Source of the DNA: Galdieria partita
Taxonomy: Eukaryota; Rhodophyta; Bangiophyceae; Galdieriales; Galdieriaceae
Assembly (NCBI GenBank): GCA_025991245.1
Contig: BQMJ01000016.1
Coordinates: 124,001-188,000, forward strand
Direction of reading: 5' to 3'
Length of the DNA stretch: 64,000 nt
Below the pieces are notes generated by a model. That model was not told the DNA's origin. It ran no database searches and saw nothing but the letters and a program-made list of their open reading frames with translations. This document shows positions 34,772-49,000 of the stretch, piece after piece (the first letter of the stretch is position 1; the number at the start of each line of letters is the position of its first letter). The position numbers and the translations under genes were made by a program.

Positions 34772-36835
34772 TTAATCATCTTTATTCATCCATTGCATAA
34801 TGGCATGCAAACCATACAACAATTCTGCTTGTTTTCGTGCTTCCATACTTAATAACACAATATGTACTTTTTCTTCAGGTCTTAAAGCAAGTCCCATTCT
34901 TTCATAGTCATTCCTAGAAATGGTCTCTGGTTTACAAGCAACCTAAAATAGGATGAATAACTTGCTCAAGTTGAACACTTTCGTTACCTTTTTAATAAAA
35001 GCTTTGAGAGACTGTTTTAGTATCAAGTTTACCAAACGATAATCATAGTCATCATGCATTATGCCCATAAGACGATGTACATAAACCCAAATAGCCTAAG
35101 TAAAACAATACTCTATACAGAAACAAAATTTCAACTTGCTACTTACTCTTCGAAAGATAGAAGTATCCACATTTGTGTTCATTCCTATACTGTTATCTGT
35201 TAATTGATAAATTGTTTCAAACTGCGTATCCAACAATGACGCCAATTCTCCATCTTCATAAAATGCATTGATCAACGCATATCCATGATCCGACCAATTG
35301 TATTCATGAATACGAAAAATTTTATAAGTTTTGGAATTCACATCAAAGTCTTCATGCCTTAATGGATAATCCGCAAATCCTGCAATTCTAAGAGAGAGAT
35401 GAGAATCAATCAAAATATCTTCCATAGCATTGTATATCATTACCTGGTGTATTTGGTTTCCAATGCTTCCGTGCTAGTTCCAATAAATGCTCTTTCATTA
35501 CTATCTACACTGGCAGATTTGGCAAACAATAGATCTCCCGTTTCAGAGTAATTGGCTTCGTCTTGTAAATAAATGGCTCTTTTTAATTTTTCTACCAATT
35601 GACGAGTAGCTTCCACTTCTGACTGGGGTGTGTGTAAAGTATCCTATTTCAGTAGTGATCAACTATATACGAATCGAACAATGTTCATCTTACTGGACTC
35701 TCATGAGATGGATTGTATGAATCGTTAGCATTTATCTCCGTAAAACCATTTTGTTCTCGTGTCAACTGAATACGTATAAGAGAATCTCTACTATCCATAT
35801 CAATATCTGGACAAAGCCCACATCCTTCAATAAAACCTGCCAATGAATGAAAATGACTAAATATCTGATAAACAAAGTGAGTCAATTGGGTACAAGAAGA
35901 AATATGCTCATACGAACAAATACTTACAAGAATTGCCAATACACATTCACTTAGAGACCATGAAACTTGGCCCAACGCTGATATAGGATGAATTAGTCGT
36001 TGCAAGTGTTCTTTTTTCAATAGCCACGGTTGATGAGCCAAGATAGCATTCAATTCACGAAGAACTAAAAGTTTTGGTGGAACATGTTCATCCGACTCGA
36101 GCCAACGAATATCACCTCCATGAAGTAAAAACTCAGTTTCTTGCATATGGCAGATATAACTGTGGACAATGAGTGGCTAATTCCATAAACAAGTTGATAA
36201 CTTACGAACAACGCAATCGAGCACCTGCCATAACACCCAAATAATTGCGCCAAGTTTCTGGAAGTGGCCCTGGTCGTCTCATAATAGCACGATAACTTTG
36301 AATGTATGCTTCCAAATAGCTAGGAAAGAAAGCCATCACTCTTACAACAGTAGATATTCGTCCGGTGAAAAGAAAGTTGTCGGTAAACAAACGCAAAGTA
36401 ACACAATTAGCATTTTGTACAGTTGGCAATTGTTCGTTGGGTATAAAACGAGAAAAAACGGGTTTTCTTAGACGTTGATATTCCTTTAACACCGAGTAGA
36501 CTGGTGACTTTTCAGATAACGTGGTTTCAGCTCGTTCTAATAAACGGGCAAAGGCTTCGCGAACATCAGGAAAAGGGACTTCAGAAGCGAATCTCGTAAT
36601 AGTTGCTATATGCGCTACAAATAGTTGTCCTTGATCGGAGCCTTGTAACGAATTTTCAAGTTGAAAGAGTATTCTGTCAAGTGCGTGCTTCCTGGCAGTT
36701 TCATCCTAAATCAAGCTTAGGAAAAGTTAACGTTCAGAATCTTTCATGAAACATACTTACTTGTGTAAGAAGTGTATGAAAGAAGCGAAGTGTATAGTCC
36801 AAAGAGCCTTTTGGAAAACGAGGACTTGTATGCAT
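34772..36835 (-). CDS. SESN: Sestrin (PA26 family)
   Basis: Eight exons: 36835-36761, 36705-36206, 36159-35928, 35864-35694, 35643-35444, 35387-35147, 35095-34988 and 34942-34772, with introns of 45-63 nt; 565 residues. The N-terminal AhpD-like half has TWRNYLGVMAGARLRCSY with the redox Cys, LAHQPWLLKKEH, WSLSECVLAI and FHSLAGFIEGCG. The C-terminal half has FRIHEYNWSDHGYALI, NVDTSIFRRAIWVYVH, DDYDY, EEKVHIVLLSMEARKQAELL. In animals sestrins reduce alkyl hydroperoxides and inhibit TORC1 by holding GATOR2. The Asp pair used for GATOR2 contact is present (DDYDY); several leucine-pocket residues differ (see findings). Match is along the whole length. Confidence 0.92.
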
Positions 36836-36928
36836 CAAAGCCAAGAAATATGCAATGGGGAAGTTTGCTATTGTTTGTCATCACAACATCTTTTTGTGTT
36901 TATATCATAAAATGTGTCCTTCGTTTGA

Positions 36929-37397
36929 CTAGTCTTCGTAATAACGTAATTCGACGAGGTTATTTTCTGGATCCCTTATGTAAATCTGAAAGAATAGCGA
37001 CGTTAGAAACAAAGAAGCACTGATATAGCCAACTTATTACCGAAGTTCCGTTGCCTTTAGCACCAAAAAGAACTTTAGGTCCTGACTCTGGATTGATGTT
37101 ATGTTGTGCAAGTTTCTTGACAAGATAGTTCCAATCCGTTTTTGCAAGAGTAATACAGAAGTGATTTACATTCAAAGTTGTCGAGTCCCTAACTACATTG
37201 CTTTCTCCTTTCCAAAGTTTGGCTGGAAATAGGTCAATAATAGTTTCTTCGTTTAAACGAACAGAAGGAAAGGGAACTTTGCCTTGTCTCCACTCGGTGA
37301 GACGAACACTAGGAAATTCCAACAAGTCGGAATAAAAACGCAATAAGATGTCGACGTCAAAAGCGTTTATCACAATATGATCCAAATTCGCCTTCAT
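36929..37397 (-). CDS. Single-domain VOC/glyoxalase-like protein
   Basis: Two exons, 37397-37041 and 36985-36929, with a 55-nt intron; 137 residues. The sequence begins LDHIVINAFDVDILLRFYSD, has HFCITLAKTDWNYLVKKL in the middle and ends IYIRDPENNLVELRYYED, a classic VOC module with metal positions His (LDHIV), His (NHFCI) and Glu (LVELR). It resembles virulence-protein/YaeR-type small glyoxalases; substrate unknown. It lies 93 bp upstream of sestrin on the same strand. Confidence 0.85.
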
Positions 37398-37413
37398 GGC
37401 TCACAAGTAAAGT

Positions 37414-37879
37414 TTATTTTCTTTCAAGATGATAGAATGGCCTGTTGGACTTTCTGTTCCATTTTGAAAAAAGAATAGCGAAAAAATTCACAAGTTGAGA
37501 TAAGTGGAGTTTTAACTTGTTTTCTGTACAACATATTCTTAGAAGAGTTTTCGCACTGTTTTTGATACTTACCAACGTCCGCTAAGGTTTCTTTATTCCT
37601 CTGTGTACGTCTAAACAAATACCAACCCCAACCTTGACCATAACCCACTCCTAAGATTCCAATACCAACACCACAACCTATAAAGGAGCGAGGTGCCTGT
37701 ACTCCATATTTTCGAACCTGTTCAAACTCCCAACCAAGTCCAATTCCACAACCAATACCTACACCAGTTCCTAAACCAAGAGGTGGAAGCTGAGGCAACT
37801 TGGCTTTGAAGTAATCGACGCAGTCAACAAGCTTTTTGGGAATTCCAGTTAAATAAGAAGGCCTTTCCAAAGTAATCAT
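37414..37879 (-). CDS. Small glycine-rich membrane protein, possibly TGD5-like
   Basis: Modelled with two exons, 37879-37573 and 37523-37414, and a 49-nt intron (GTAAGT to TACAG); 138 residues. If the intron is retained the frame also stays open and ends at 37424. The middle holds two glycine-zipper stretches, GLGTGVGIGCGIGLGW and GCGVGIGILGVGYGQGWGW. This resembles the small chloroplast-envelope protein TGD5 of plants (lipid trafficking), but glycine repeats are easily matched, so the name is tentative. Confidence 0.5.
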
Positions 37880-37960
37880 ACAGAAAAACAAAAGTGTATA
37901 GATAAAAACGTTATAAACCACCAAAATCTGCTAATTTTCCTAACAATAATAAAGGCACTC

Positions 37961-39426
<1,466 letters not shown>

Positions 39427-39658
39427 TAGCTTGTTATGTCAATATTACCCCCACGAATGAATGATATGCAACTACGGCAACAATTGTTGAAAATAATTTT
39501 ATTTTACAAACACGCAACTACACACATAACCAAGTGAATAGCAGTCTAACTCTTCTCATATTCGTGCTTGTAGACACAAATCACAGTAAATCACAGGAAA
39601 TAGACCAGTTTCTTCTTAAGGTGGTGTTCAAAAACACCAATTTGACGAAAACCCTAAG

Positions 39659-39910
39659 TTAAGCCGAAGCTTTGTTCTTCGGATTCTCTGGGGCATCTTT
39701 CCAACTTTCTGCGCAACGCTAGAAAACAACAACACTTAGTTTACTCGAAACTACCCGAAATCTACTACAAATTACCTTGAATGCTTCCTGGTGTGAAAGG
39801 TTTGGGTTTTGTTGCTTAATAACGGGAAGCATTTTCTTCATATACTCGTTGTAAGGGGATACTGCTCGTTTGGCAGCGGGCTTATCTTCTTTACTTGCGG
39901 CCTTGGGCAT
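39659..39910 (-). CDS. 64-residue HMG/YABBY-domain-like protein
   Basis: Two exons, 39910-39776 and 39718-39659, with a 57-nt intron. After a basic start (MPKAASKEDKPAAKR) comes SPYNEYMKKMLPVIKQQNPN followed by LSHQEAFKRCAESWKDAP, which matches the C-terminal YABBY/HMG-like helix set of plants (sAYN.F.K.E...IK...P..sH.EAF..A...W). No zinc finger precedes it. It is probably a small DNA-bending chromatin protein. It diverges from histone H1 at 40325, which supports a chromatin role. Confidence 0.78.
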
Positions 39911-40324
39911 ATTGAACCTGGGTAACAATAGAGACTTTTTCCCAAAAGTTAGAAAAACGTACGACAAGCAGAACAGCGTATACATACCTTAAACTACACA
40001 CGTACAGTTAAAACTGAAATAAGAAGAAACAATTAAGAGAAAAAGGGTTCTGGACAAATAGGCGCCTTATATGATGGTGATGGAAGGGGTGGATCATGAG
40101 CGGGCTGGGGACTTTGAGTTCAAATCAGTTATGGAGGGCTCCCAATCCCTCCTATGATTGGTACAAATTCCTCATGGGAACATATCCTAATCCCACTATC
40201 ATTTTTCCTCAACCTGTAGAATACGAGGCCCGCCAACTAGTTTCCTTGGGTTTCCTTGTTCTGTTGGATTGATCATTGCTGGAGATATTGTTTATTTTGC
40301 AGATTCATTCCCAAAGATTGGAAA
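39911..40324. promoter_or_regulatory. Divergent promoter region of the HMG-like and histone H1 genes
   Basis: A 414-bp region between two head-to-head chromatin genes. It holds GATTGG at about 40157, an inverted CCAAT box as common in histone promoters, and it is more GC-rich than nearby intergenic DNA. Part of it may be 5' UTR; no gene is seen. Confidence 0.45.
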
Positions 40325-41076
40325 ATGAGTCCTAAAAAAGAAGTTTCGCATACGCCTAAAGGAGGTTACGCGAAAGCTGTACTTGATAGCATTGTTGCTC
40401 TAAAAGAGAGGAGTGGGTCCTCCCCGCAGGCTATCATAAAGTATGTCAAGGCACATAATCCGCAACTTCCTGAAGACAAACTAAAGCTTCAGGTAAAACT
40501 AGCTTTGAGGCGTTTGTTGAAACAGAATCTTGTGGAGAAGGTATCACAATTTCGAACCTCATTATGAAGAACTTACTGAGGAGCTTCTAGGTGAAAGCTT
40601 CATACAAGGTTGTTGATAAGAACCATACTTCCAAAAGAAAAACGAAAGAAGCGAAACCGAAGCGAAGAGCGAAAATCGTTCAAAAGAAAAACGTGAATCA
40701 GACGAAAACGAGAACCTTGAAGACAAAAGTTTCTGATGAGAAAAGAGAGAAGACCGTGGAGCCCACGAAGGCACCTCTTAAAAGCGAGACTACGGAGACC
40801 AAGTCGCTGAGGCATGGTAGCAGTTCAGAAGTGAAGAAATCCTCAAAAGTGCCGAAGAAAACGGAAGGGAAAGCTACGCCTAAAACGACCAGTACTTCAA
40901 GTGTTGAGAAAAGGATAGCCAAGACGAATACTACGACCTCTTCTAATAAAGGGAAGTTGGGAAAGACAGCTGTTTCGAACAAGTCCAAACCCAGTCAGAA
41001 GGCAGCGGTCACAAAGGGCAAAACTTCGGTCACAACAAGTTCCAAGAAAGGTACACGTGGTGTACGAAAAGCATAA
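40325..41076 (+). CDS. Linker histone H1
   Basis: Two exons, 40325-40540 and 40591-41076, with a 50-nt intron; 233 residues. Exon 1 encodes the winged-helix globular domain (YAKAVLDSIVALKERSGSSP, AIIKYVKAHNP, VKLALRRLLKQNLVEKV); exon 2 encodes the tail, built of Lys, Ser, Thr and Ala with little else. The intron sits close to the domain border. Typical layout of plant and algal H1. Confidence 0.93.
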
Positions 41077-41430
41077 TCTCATGAATATTTGGTACTTTTG
41101 GATACTTTGATGTTTGTGTGAATAATACAAAAGTGTTGCAAGCAAAATTGAAGTATATTTGATAGATTCGCCGTCGATTGTTGAATAAATATTTTTGTAC
41201 GAACAATATTTGTATGTTTTCACCACCAAGCGGAGTTATCCCCAGAACATCTATCCATCATACTTTCTATTGACTAAAAGCAACCAGTTTGGGCGATTGA
41301 TTATTCTTCGTCTCCATATATCTCACAATTGCGAACAGTTCACCTAAAGAACGCCGTTGAATTCTTTGCTGCTTCGGAGAATTTGCCCGCTTTCGTCTTT
41401 GAAATTTTGAAATTAGACCAACTCCCAAAG

Positions 41431-41973
41431 ATGAACACTAACCGGAACAACAACATATGCCTCTACTTCCTCTTTCGATGCAGTTATACACTGGCAACAT
41501 CTCTAGTATCTATTTGGATTGTACAAAATACTTTTGACTTGAGTTGTATTCGTTCAGTTCTTCCCTTTGTTACCAACAAGTATTTTACCAAAGCTGTCCG
41601 AATCCTGCGGAATGCTTACTTGAAAGCACTTTCTAACAAAAAATACATCATAGATAGAAGAAATTTTTATGTTATAAGCTTTGATTCTCAACAAGATGGA
41701 CAGGGTTTAACACTTCATAGCTTAAATGAACTGATTTCACAGAACCCACACCGACCTAGGAGAAGTGAACAAGAGTTAAGTTTCAAAAAGCAATCGAAAC
41801 TGCAAGAAAGAGAGAAATACGCAAAGGAGCTCAATTCAGACAAACTACAACAATTGGAAGAAGAACTCACATCTCTCAAAGCTCAAATACAACAGTTTCG
41901 TTCTTTGCAAGCTAGGGAAGAGTTTCGATCCAGAAATGAATCGCAATTGAACTTTTGGAAAAATGAGGAGTAA
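41431..41973 (+). CDS. Hypothetical protein with N-terminal hydrophobic segment and C-terminal coiled coil
   Basis: Open frame of 180 residues from its first ATG. No family recognised. Residues ~8-30 are hydrophobic (ICLYFLFRCSYTLATSLVSI), and the last ~65 residues form a strong coiled coil (KLQQLEEELTSLKAQIQQF). The lower-quality middle could contain an unrecognised intron. It converges with the agmatine deiminase gene (22 bp between stops). Confidence 0.5.
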   Translation: MNTNRNNNICLYFLFRCSYTLATSLVSIWIVQNTFDLSCIRSVLPFVTNKYFTKAVRILRNAYLKALSNKKYIIDRRNFYVISFDSQQDGQGLTLHSLNELISQNPHRPRRSEQELSFKKQSKLQEREKYAKELNSDKLQQLEEELTSLKAQIQQFRSLQAREEFRSRNESQLNFWKNEE

Positions 41974-41995
41974 AATATAGTTTACTATAAAACTT

Positions 41996-43202
<1,207 letters not shown>

Positions 43203-43208
43203 TTAAGA

Positions 43209-44854
43209 ATGAGAAACCACAAGGAACACAAGTTCTCCAAAACAGAAGAACATAATAATGCAAACTTGGACCCAGAAGACGAGGTAAAGGACCAGTGGGA
43301 TAACGAACTCCTTAACACGAATAGCTATTATTCAGTCCGTGATTCGAAGCGTCGCACGGAGCATCCAGAACGTGAAACAAAAGTCCCTAAGAGATTACGT
43401 CTGCGTCCTACAATAACAGTTCAAGGCTCTAAATATCAAGGAAAAGTGATAGACAGAAAATCATTGAATGAAGAAAGCAACAGTTCCGTTGCCACTGATG
43501 ACAGAGAAGATAAAGATTCTTTCTTTGAATTTGAAGAAAAGCTGGAAAGCTACCAAGATTCAGTCGACTCTCCTGTAAAACAACAACTTTTGAATGATAG
43601 TCAAGGATTTTTGAGACTCTCTTCTGAAACTCAAGAACAAGTCTCCAAAGGACGAGCCATTATAGAACAAAAGGTATGTGCCAACATCTATTACGTGCAT
43701 TCAGAATTTGTACCACTGTTCTGTTGATGAATCCGGTTGAGTTGTCATGTTAGACATCTGAAAAGTCGTGAATGATTATGCACTACTGAAAAGTTGTCAA
43801 AGACTTTTCCTAAATACCTATCCTGATATTGTCAACTAACTCTTATTTTTCTTAGTCGATGTTTGACAGTATACTGAAGCTAAGAATTTCCATGCAACGT
43901 CTTTTAACTATTGCGAACTGTTTTCCAGATGAACGTGGTCGTTCATTTTTAAAACAGATGGACCTACTAGGAACTGAAAAGAAGTTCTCAGAGACTACTC
44001 AATCTATATACAAAATGATTACGGCAATGATGCACATTCAAGAAGTGTTGTTTATGAATTCTTCCATTTTGGCTTTGAATGAAGAAGAAGATAGTTTTTC
44101 TGGAGAAGATGATTGGACGCTGAGAGCCTCGGAAGATTTATATGCTTCTGCAGATATTAGCAAGGAAGTAGATAGATTGTGGAGCAAGTTAAAGAAACGT
44201 AATCTGCAGTTGAATTCACTCCAGGAGAAAGTATTGGATTATTGGGATAGAAAGGTGCGAGAAGCAACTGGTAAAATGTATGATCAAACAAGCAAGTTTA
44301 AAGTTATCAACCAAACAGTATTGAATCAAATTCAAGGAGTAAGTTCAATCAAGACGAGTTCTTAGATTTATTGGTAAGAGCATTTTAGGTTCTCTCTAAT
44401 CGACAACGTCTTGTTCGTCGAGCACATACTCGCAGAGACTCTAATCGTCCTTTGTTTTGTTTATTGTCATCAGAAAATAATGATATCGAGCCAGAAATAT
44501 ATGATGATGGAGACTTTTATCAGTTATTATTAAAAGAGGTAATAGTCGTATTTGAAAAGAACAAGAAATAGTGCTCATGTTTGAGAAAGGCTGTGAATGA
44601 CAGTAAAGGAGAAGGTATTAACAATGTATCACAATTGAAAAGAAACCGTAGAAGAAAACAGTAAGGAATTGTAAGAGATTCATGAACAGTTTAGAAATTA
44701 AGTATTTGGCAGGTATTTTGATAGGCGAGAAAGTAAAGGACGAAGACTTAAGTATACTGTACATGACAAATTGGTTGGATTCCTTGCTCCCATTCCAATG
44801 GAACAGTCAGAGACAAGGAATCAACTCCTAAAGTCGCTTTTTGGTGGTGAATAA
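43209..44854 (+). CDS. AATF/BFR2 ribosome-biogenesis factor
   Basis: Five exons: 43209-43673, 43856-44338, 44389-44538, 44590-44660 and 44713-44854; introns are 182, 50, 51 and 52 nt; 436 residues. The acidic N-terminus has repeated Asp/Glu tracts; KLRISMQRLLTIANCFPD and LDYWDRKVREATGK belong to the AATF leucine-zipper/TRAUB region, and the C-terminus YFDRRESKGRKLKYTVHDKL is the best-conserved TRAUB stretch. The yeast protein BFR2 acts in the small-subunit processome. The first intron is three times longer than any other resolved here. Confidence 0.92.
43723..43794 (+). ncRNA. Candidate intronic C/D-box snoRNA
   Basis: The 182-nt first intron of the AATF/BFR2 gene holds, in order, GTTGATGA (near the C box RUGAUGA, 43723-43730), CTGA (43758-43761), GTGAATGAT (a loose C') and CTGA (43786-43789), about 70 nt overall. 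Host gene and size fit a C/D snoRNA. Against it: the C box is one base off consensus and no clear terminal stem is seen. Confidence 0.25.
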
Positions 44855-44951
44855 AGTTTCGATGAAAGATAATGACGAACAACTATTTATGTTAGAAACA
44901 ACACAAAAGCACAGTCACAAGTCAAAGTTCCCGGAATCAATCGTTTTGAGA

Positions 44952-45791
44952 TTACTTTTTCATGAACTGAAGTGCTCCTATACATAGGAATGTCAGTTTC
45001 GCAATGAAAAACAGACAGAAAATAAACTTTCCAACACTGTCACCAGGTTCATTAAATATCTTTAAATTTCTTCGATAAACCTCGTCAAATTGTCCAAATA
45101 GAGTCAATCTCGACTTTTCTGAAGGTGTTGCTTTGAGGTTTTCTATTGTTGCTTTCGAGACGTTTCGTCGTCTCTCCAATTCTTTGGATCTACTTGAAGC
45201 AGATAGAGCTCTCCATTCACCAAAAGCAGCATCTGCTACATTAGAAACTGTAAAGTCTAGTAAATTGGGGTCTAAAACTCTAAAACACCCATGTAAAAGA
45301 CAATTACGAGCAAAAAATGCGAAAACCTACGTAGGACCAGTGACTCGACCCTCCAGAAACTCAAACCTGGAAAAAGTGCCAGGAACAATATGACCCTCAG
45401 ACTTATCATTAGTTATCGAATAAGGACTATATGTCATCGAAATTCTCTTGGAAGTCTTCGAACAAGGAAACCTGCGTCGGACAGAACGGCAGGACTCTGG
45501 AGAACTTGACTGAGATCCTACGAAACACACAGAATTGATGAGTATAAATAAACAACGCTACCCAATGACAATATTCTAAAGCACACCTAACCAAAGGCTG
45601 TTTGAAAAGTTCGTAAAGGCCAACATGTTGTTCAAAAGGACAAACGAGATTACCAAAGAGCTAAAGAAGTTAGAATTGATCGTGATTGAATTTTTGAGAT
45701 GGGCAATGCACAATTTTAGCCTCACAATATGTGAACTTTCATTTTCGGATACTTCCAGTGGAACTTTTTCGTTAGAATGTTTGAATCTCAT
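44952..45791 (-). CDS. Hypothetical protein, uncertain gene model
   Basis: Model with exons 45791-45587, 45517-45387 and 45326-44952 and introns of 69 and 60 nt, 236 residues; no family recognised. The third exon has a convincing composition (LLDFTVSNVADAAFGEWRAL, then a basic stretch and FGQFDEVYRRNL). Its frame is the same as that of exon 2 but separated by a TAG, so either the 60-nt intron (weak GTTCCT donor) removes it or the gene is different. The hydrophobic end (about 45040-44975) may itself be a 66-nt intron, leaving an end GALQFMKK. Confidence 0.4.
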
Positions 45792-46035
45792 TTTTAATTA
45801 CTTTCTTACAACATAACAAACATAGATACTACTCTAATATCAATTATAATGTTAAGTAACTTTCGGTTTTTAAAATTCAAATCTAAGGAAGCAACTACGA
45901 AGTCTTGATTTCAAAGATTCCAAGGTCCTAATTTTATTAGATACCGACTCTTGCAGTTCAATCTAAACAGACTACTATACTAGGCTTCGAGTAGGGTACC
46001 AAAGTCAAGTGCTAAGGATATATTGAAGTTTCTGT

Positions 46036-49000
46036 TCAAATGCTTCTGCCAAATTTTTGTAAATGACTGGCAAGTGACTGTTGAAAGTGACTGGATAAGG
46101 AACTTTGTATAACTCCTTTTAAACCTTCATTCTTTGCTACCACTTCAGTAAAGTTGTTTACGAGGACCTTTATGACAAACGTTAGAAATGCGTTGGGGAT
46201 ATAGAATATAAAGCCTACTTGGTCAGGTTCTGGGACTTTGCTTATCTGAATATTTTCTCTATTTCCAACCAATGCCAACTGTGAGAACTGTATATCATAC
46301 TCTCTTGATTCATCCACTTCGTTGTTTGAGCCACGAGTAGGGTTTTCTTGATAGCCTTCAAAGCGCAAAAAGATTTCATGGTTCACTTCCGTTCATATAA
46401 ATGGTATCCTACCTTCTAACAAAGATAATACAGTAGACAAAACCGAAAGCCAAAGATTGGGAAGTTCTATCAATGTAGTACAGGAAAGATATAATGCGAG
46501 TCCCGTAGCACAAATTTTACGTTCCTTTGGATTAGCTTCCTGAACAACATTCGGCAGCCAAACCTGAATAGGCTCAGTCAAGCCAGTATCGATACCATAT
46601 TATTAAAAGGCTTACGTGTTCGAAAAGTTGAATAAAAAGACCGTCCTGAATACGATTCAACAAAGAAACAACTAGTTCGCTGCCATACTTGAAGGAAAGA
46701 AAAGAAATAAAAACTATAAATGCCCTCGTGAACCTAATTGTTCGACCTTTTTGTAGACGGACTAGCATAATTTGAATAATTTCTGGTAAGTATGGTTCCA
46801 ATTGTGATGGATTACAAGCTTCCACAATAGTTTCTATCAGAGACATTCCGTAGTAATCATGAACCTTATAACAAACTTATTAACAGAAACAAATCGAGAT
46901 TTCAGCTGCATGTCTCACTTTGCTGGCAACCAGATTTTGAAAAATTCCTAAAATAGGAGTCAACTGATTATTTGCCACTATATGATTTATCGACTTCCTT
47001 AAAAATGCTAGAAAAAGAAACGTTAGCCCCATTCCTTCAAGATATTGCTTCCAGAAAAGTTACTTACCTTGTAAAAGGCGAACCATCCCCGGAATATATC
47101 CGCTTCGATTCCACAACGAAGGAGTAAACAGCACAGGCAATAAAGATTGATAGGATGAAGGCAATTCGTCGTACTCTCCATGAAGTTCTGCAAGTTGTGC
47201 CAAAATTTGGAAAATATACGGAACAAATTCAGCAATATCTGAAGTAAGAACAGACTAGTTGCACATTCAATATTCTCATAAGAACTACTTAGCTTGTTGA
47301 AAGTTACCTGAAAGAATGGAAAGAGTTTTGTTTCTAAAATAGGAAGACTAGTCGATGGATTTTCGGAACAAACGTATCGATTCAATCCAGCAATACACTC
47401 AAAACAGTAATGAATAAAGTTGGGATTACCAGGATTCTGAGATATCATTTCTAATGTCTACAAGTCCATTTAGCACAGAATGTCTCTCAAAAAAAGAAAC
47501 AGATCATACCTTCACAACACCATCTAACAAAGTTTCCAAAAATGGTGCCATATCTGGTCCAAAAAATACAATCACTCTCATAAGGCATTTCACTGTGTAT
47601 TCATTTTGAGAAGAAACATTCATCATTAAGGACATCAAACGATGAACCAAAGCAGAGATAAGCTCAGAAAGGTCATGTTTCTTCACCTTCCATACACCAT
47701 TCTCTTGTAATGAGAGAATTTTCTCAATAGATATACAGGAATATGTATGTACTACAGGAAGTGTCGAACTTAACAGTTCAGTCATAAAACTCAAGGTCAA
47801 TGGAAGTAGATTATCAGGAATTTGATTCCTAAACGAAGTCGCAAACTTGATGCTATCACAAGTTAAAATTGGAAATCTTATATTGCTCGGTTGCTTGGAC
47901 GCATTTTCCAATTCTGGAATGATGTGACTCTTGTAAAACTGCCCTAAATCTACCAGTTGATTAACGACGGTGGCTCCAATTCTTTCTGTGCCTCCTTTCC
48001 AACCCTATTGATATAAATATGAGACTCAGAGTTTTCCTTCATAAGTTCTTGAAATATAAACATACAATAGCAGTTACTAAATAGATGGCTGCATCCTTGC
48101 CTTTCCACTTATTTGTAGGATCTTTGGCATATTCTTGCAACATACTATAAACATAATTTGAAAATATTTCGGTTATGGCATTCTATTTACTGTTCAGTAA
48201 ACAGAAACGAGAAGAATTATTACATGAATACCTCATAATGTGTACAAAGTCCCTTCACCAACTCGCAAACTGCTCTCCTCCGAGTCTCGGCATCACTGCC
48301 TTCCATGTCTTGACGAATGTATTCCATTGGATTTTCCTCAAACAGGTCTTGGTCATCTTCTCTTAACTCTACGTTTGGAATTATAATATATTCACAAACC
48401 TAAAAAAGTCATCAAAACTTAGATACGCTTAGGAAACCCAAAAGCATTTCCTACTTGTTTTAATGTATCAGGCTCAGAAAATAATCCAAAGTCAACCGAC
48501 TTGCTCACAATCGTCAACAATCCCATACCCGCTGTAACCACTTGGTCGTATTTTGATGAACTGCCGTGTCGAATTAGTAGTGACCAAGTGGCTGAGACAA
48601 ATTGACTCAAATATGGTCGAAATTCTTCTTCATACTTCTCTGCATATAATGTGATATTATCCAATGTTTCCGCTTGGACTTGATCAAAGAGAGAATTATC
48701 GGAATCTTCAGTATCCGAAGAAGCTGAAGACAAAGAAATATTCAAAATCTTCAAAAAACCACGAGCCCATTCCTCCATGTGATCTTCAAAATATTCTGGC
48801 AAATCCTGATAACACAAAGAATAAAAAATACGACAACAGCGGTATAATACTTCTAGCAAGGTATGAGTATATTCGTTGTCTTCTTTCACAAATTCGGGAG
48901 TGAGATAACTTTCCGAGACGAGTTGAAAAGTTTTCAATAAAGGCTCCTTTCCATAAGTTCAGTTCAATCTTCAACAAAAATTATTTCTTTCACTACGCAC

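Noticed and set aside
40562-40988. Minus-strand frames opposite the histone H1 tail
   Set aside because: Phe/Leu/Ser-rich mirror of a Lys/Thr/Ser tail.
45133-45393. 86-codon plus-strand frame MRFSIVAFE...
   Set aside because: It starts at ATG and competes with the minus-strand hypothetical gene, but it has no domain and the minus frame gives longer joined exons; neither is certain.
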